Positions 62,324-64,000 of a DNA stretch of 64,000 nt are shown piece by piece. The translations under genes were made by a program, and so were the position numbers. The notes under the pieces were generated by a model. That model was not told the DNA's origin, ran no database searches, and worked only from the letters and a program-made list of their open reading frames with translations. This DNA comes from Ensifer sp. IC3342 (lineage in GTDB: Bacteria; Pseudomonadota; Alphaproteobacteria; Rhizobiales; Rhizobiaceae): positions 186,001 through 250,000 of the forward strand of contig NZ_JADYVE010000003.1 in NCBI RefSeq assembly GCF_020193655.1. The letters run 5' to 3'. Numbering within the stretch: the first letter of the stretch is position 1; every line of letters begins with the position of its first letter.

Positions 62324-64000
62324 TCACCCCTTTCCCTGGCAGGATTCGAGGTCATAGGCGATGAAGCTTGGCACGATGCCTTCGGCGAGCGGCGCCTTCG
62401 GCATGAAGCGGATTACCTTCGTCTCGCCGGCCGTCAGGTCGAAGGCATTGTCGGAATAGCGCCCCTCGACATCCCCCTCGACCATCACGTGCAGCGCGAG
62501 ACCGCTCGCCGCGACAATCACGTCGAAGGCGCCATCCAGTCGCGGCACGGTCTCCAGCGTTAGGCCGGGTGGCGAAAGATCGAGCGCCTTGTAGGTGCCC
62601 TGCACATGATGTCCCTCGCCGCCCATGCCGTTGGAGGCTTCGAACGACCAGAAAAGCAATGTTCCCTCTGGGACGTCGCCGCTCGCGATGGTGACGAGCG
62701 TGGCGGCGCGGTCCGGCACGCAGGCACCGGCGGCCGCTGCCAGCGGGCGACGCTCGCCGTCGAGTGAAACGAGGAAGATCTGGAGCTCGACCGTCACGGT
62801 CTCGGCGGTGTCGTTCACCATCGAGAAGCTGATTTCCTTTCCGTCCGCAGAGGGAATGGCGGCGATGGCGACCGGCTGGAAGAAGCGACGGGCCATGTAA
62901 TGAATGGCCTTCCAGTTGCCGCCGTAGTCCAGGCTCGACCAGGAGGCGACCGGCCAGGTGTCGTTGAGCTGCCAATAAAGCGTGCCCATACAATGCGGTT
63001 TCAGCGATCGCCAATAATCGACCGCAGTGCGGATCGCGAGCCCCTGCTGGATCTGGCTCAGATAGACGAAGCTCGGGAAATCCTTCGGAAAGCGGAAATA
63101 GCGGAACATGGTTCCGGCGATCCGCTCGTTACCGCCGGCATTCTTCTGATGCGCCTCCATCACCGGCGAGGCGATGTTGAGATCGCGCGTCTCGGCGAAT
63201 TGCCGAACGATCGGCATCGAGGTGTAGGACTGGAAACCGAATTCCGAGCAGAAGCGCGGGCGCACGGTGCGATAATTGTCGAATGACTTGTTCTCGTGCC
63301 AGACGGACCAATAGTGCATGTCGCCCGCACCGTCCGCATGCCAGGCATCGCCGAAATTGAGGTAGCCGACAGATGGGCTCGAAGGCCACCAGATCGCTTC
63401 CGGGCAGGCCGCCTTCATCGCCGTCTCGATCGTGCGGTTCAGCCGGTCATAAGCGACGAGGTAACGGTCGCGATCCTTGCGGCTTTCTTCGAACCAAGTG
63501 AGCGCGCCGACAAGCTCGTTGTCGCCACACCAAAGCGCAATCGACGGGTGGGACGACAGGCGCTTGACCTGATAGTCCACCTCGGCCGCGACGTTGTCGA
63601 GGAAGTCCGGCGTTGAGGGGTAGAGATTGCAGGCGAACATGAAGTCCTGCCAGACGAGCAATCCCAGCCGGTCGCAGAGATCATAGAACCAGTCGGGCTC
63701 GTAGAAGCCGCCGCCCCATACGCGGATCATGTTCATGTTGGCATCGACGGCGGATTGCAGCAGATCTTCGACCCCCTTCGACGTCACGCGCGACACCAGC
63801 GCATCTGCCGGGATCCAGTTCGCTCCGCGGCAGAAGATCTCGCGGCCGTTGATGCGAAAGGCAAAACGGCTGCCCGCCTCGTCCTTGTCGGTAACGAGAT
63901 CGGTCGTGCGGAAACCGATCTGGCGTGTCACGCTCTCGTCCGGCAGCTCGACGTTAAGGATGGAAAGCGCCTGCTCGCCGCTGCCTGCCGGCCACCACAA
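62324..64000 (-). CDS. glycoside hydrolase family 2 beta-mannosidase (5' end missing)
   Basis: 558 aa of the C-terminal part; the beginning is past the right edge. FCRGANWIPADALVSRVTSKGVEDLLQSAVDANMNMIRVWGGGFYEPDWFYDLCDRLGLLVWQDFMFAC, acid/base Glu in WCGDNELVGA, nucleophile Glu in RFCSEFGFQS. Ends with GH2 C-terminal beta domains. It is a beta-mannosidase of the GH2 subfamily that removes mannose from mannosides. It heads the visible part of a five-gene catabolic operon. Start and promoter are not in the window. Confidence 0.92.
   Translation of the reverse strand: MWWPAGSGEQALSILNVELPDESVTRQIGFRTTDLVTDKDEAGSRFAFRINGREIFCRGANWIPADALVSRVTSKGVEDLLQSAVDANMNMIRVWGGGFYEPDWFYDLCDRLGLLVWQDFMFACNLYPSTPDFLDNVAAEVDYQVKRLSSHPSIALWCGDNELVGALTWFEESRKDRDRYLVAYDRLNRTIETAMKAACPEAIWWPSSPSVGYLNFGDAWHADGAGDMHYWSVWHENKSFDNYRTVRPRFCSEFGFQSYTSMPIVRQFAETRDLNIASPVMEAHQKNAGGNERIAGTMFRYFRFPKDFPSFVYLSQIQQGLAIRTAVDYWRSLKPHCMGTLYWQLNDTWPVASWSSLDYGGNWKAIHYMARRFFQPVAIAAIPSADGKEISFSMVNDTAETVTVELQIFLVSLDGERRPLAAAAGACVPDRAATLVTIASGDVPEGTLLFWSFEASNGMGGEGHHVQGTYKALDLSPPGLTLETVPRLDGAFDVIVAASGLALHVMVEGDVEGRYSDNAFDLTAGETKVIRFMPKAPLAEGIVPSFIAYDLESCQGKG

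Overview
The window is GC-rich chromosomal DNA from a Rhizobiales alphaproteobacterium, most likely Sinorhizobium/Ensifer. I infer this from the gene set (two large MCPs, DUF2270, DUF982, BigR, cobT/cobS, TRAP transport, a C-terminally extended UvrB) and from several families of rhizobial intergenic palindromes, including RIME-like elements. There is no rRNA, tRNA, CRISPR, prophage or insertion sequence. The gene at each edge is cut by the window boundary.

Layout. 1-2.2 kb: a PPOX-family flavoprotein (partial), an alpha/beta hydrolase divergent from a MarR regulator, and a DUF971 protein. 2.5-8.8 kb: molybdenum-cofactor genes (moaA, then mobA-mobB behind an EamA exporter) around a large chemoreceptor resembling McpZ. 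9-14.3 kb: an OmpA-family protein with a long Gln/Glu-rich repeat, then a polar amino acid ABC transporter (binding protein plus two permeases, no ATPase). 14.5-20.2 kb: Usg, DUF2270, a methyltransferase, a beta-hydroxyacid dehydrogenase, an AlkD-like protein, an Lrp regulator, a UDG-family enzyme and an SNase-like nuclease. 20.4-25.7 kb: a sensor kinase, dgkA, divergent cobT and cobS, DUF1289 and a membrane aspartic protease. 25.7-29.9 kb: an ABC-2 exporter and a BigR-type sulfide module (persulfide dioxygenase-like MBL, BigR, TauE/SafE permease). 29.9-36 kb: a candidate small RNA, an extensin-like lipoprotein, a three-domain Kazal-type lipoprotein, an sCache chemoreceptor resembling McpV, a thioesterase and membrane proteins. 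36-46.7 kb: uvrB, a methyltransferase, a DnaJ-domain protein, a cold-shock protein, dusA, small unknowns, a FAH-family hydrolase and a gamma-carbonic anhydrase. 46.7-51.6 kb: a zinc regulon (zur, znuB, znuC, znuA and a COG0523 GTPase) with three Zur-like boxes. 51.8-64 kb: RcnB-like protein, GH43 xylosidase, a TRAP transporter, and a sugar operon (GH2 beta-mannosidase, lyxose/mannose isomerase, TIM-barrel epimerase, Gfo/Idh/MocA dehydrogenase, aldo/keto reductase).

How the genes work together. Zur should repress both high-affinity zinc import and the zinc GTPase. BigR should respond to sulfane sulfur and control the MBL enzyme. moaA and mobAB contribute to molybdopterin biosynthesis. cobT and cobS catalyse late steps of cobalamin assembly. 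The two TRAP units are convergent, yet share a 20/23 upstream motif that suggests one regulator. I found no wholly new defence or biosynthetic system. The best leads are the three-hairpin sRNA candidate, the shared TRAP motif, the triple four-cysteine Kazal lipoprotein, the two-sided UvrB extension, and the nested palindromic repeat mosaics.
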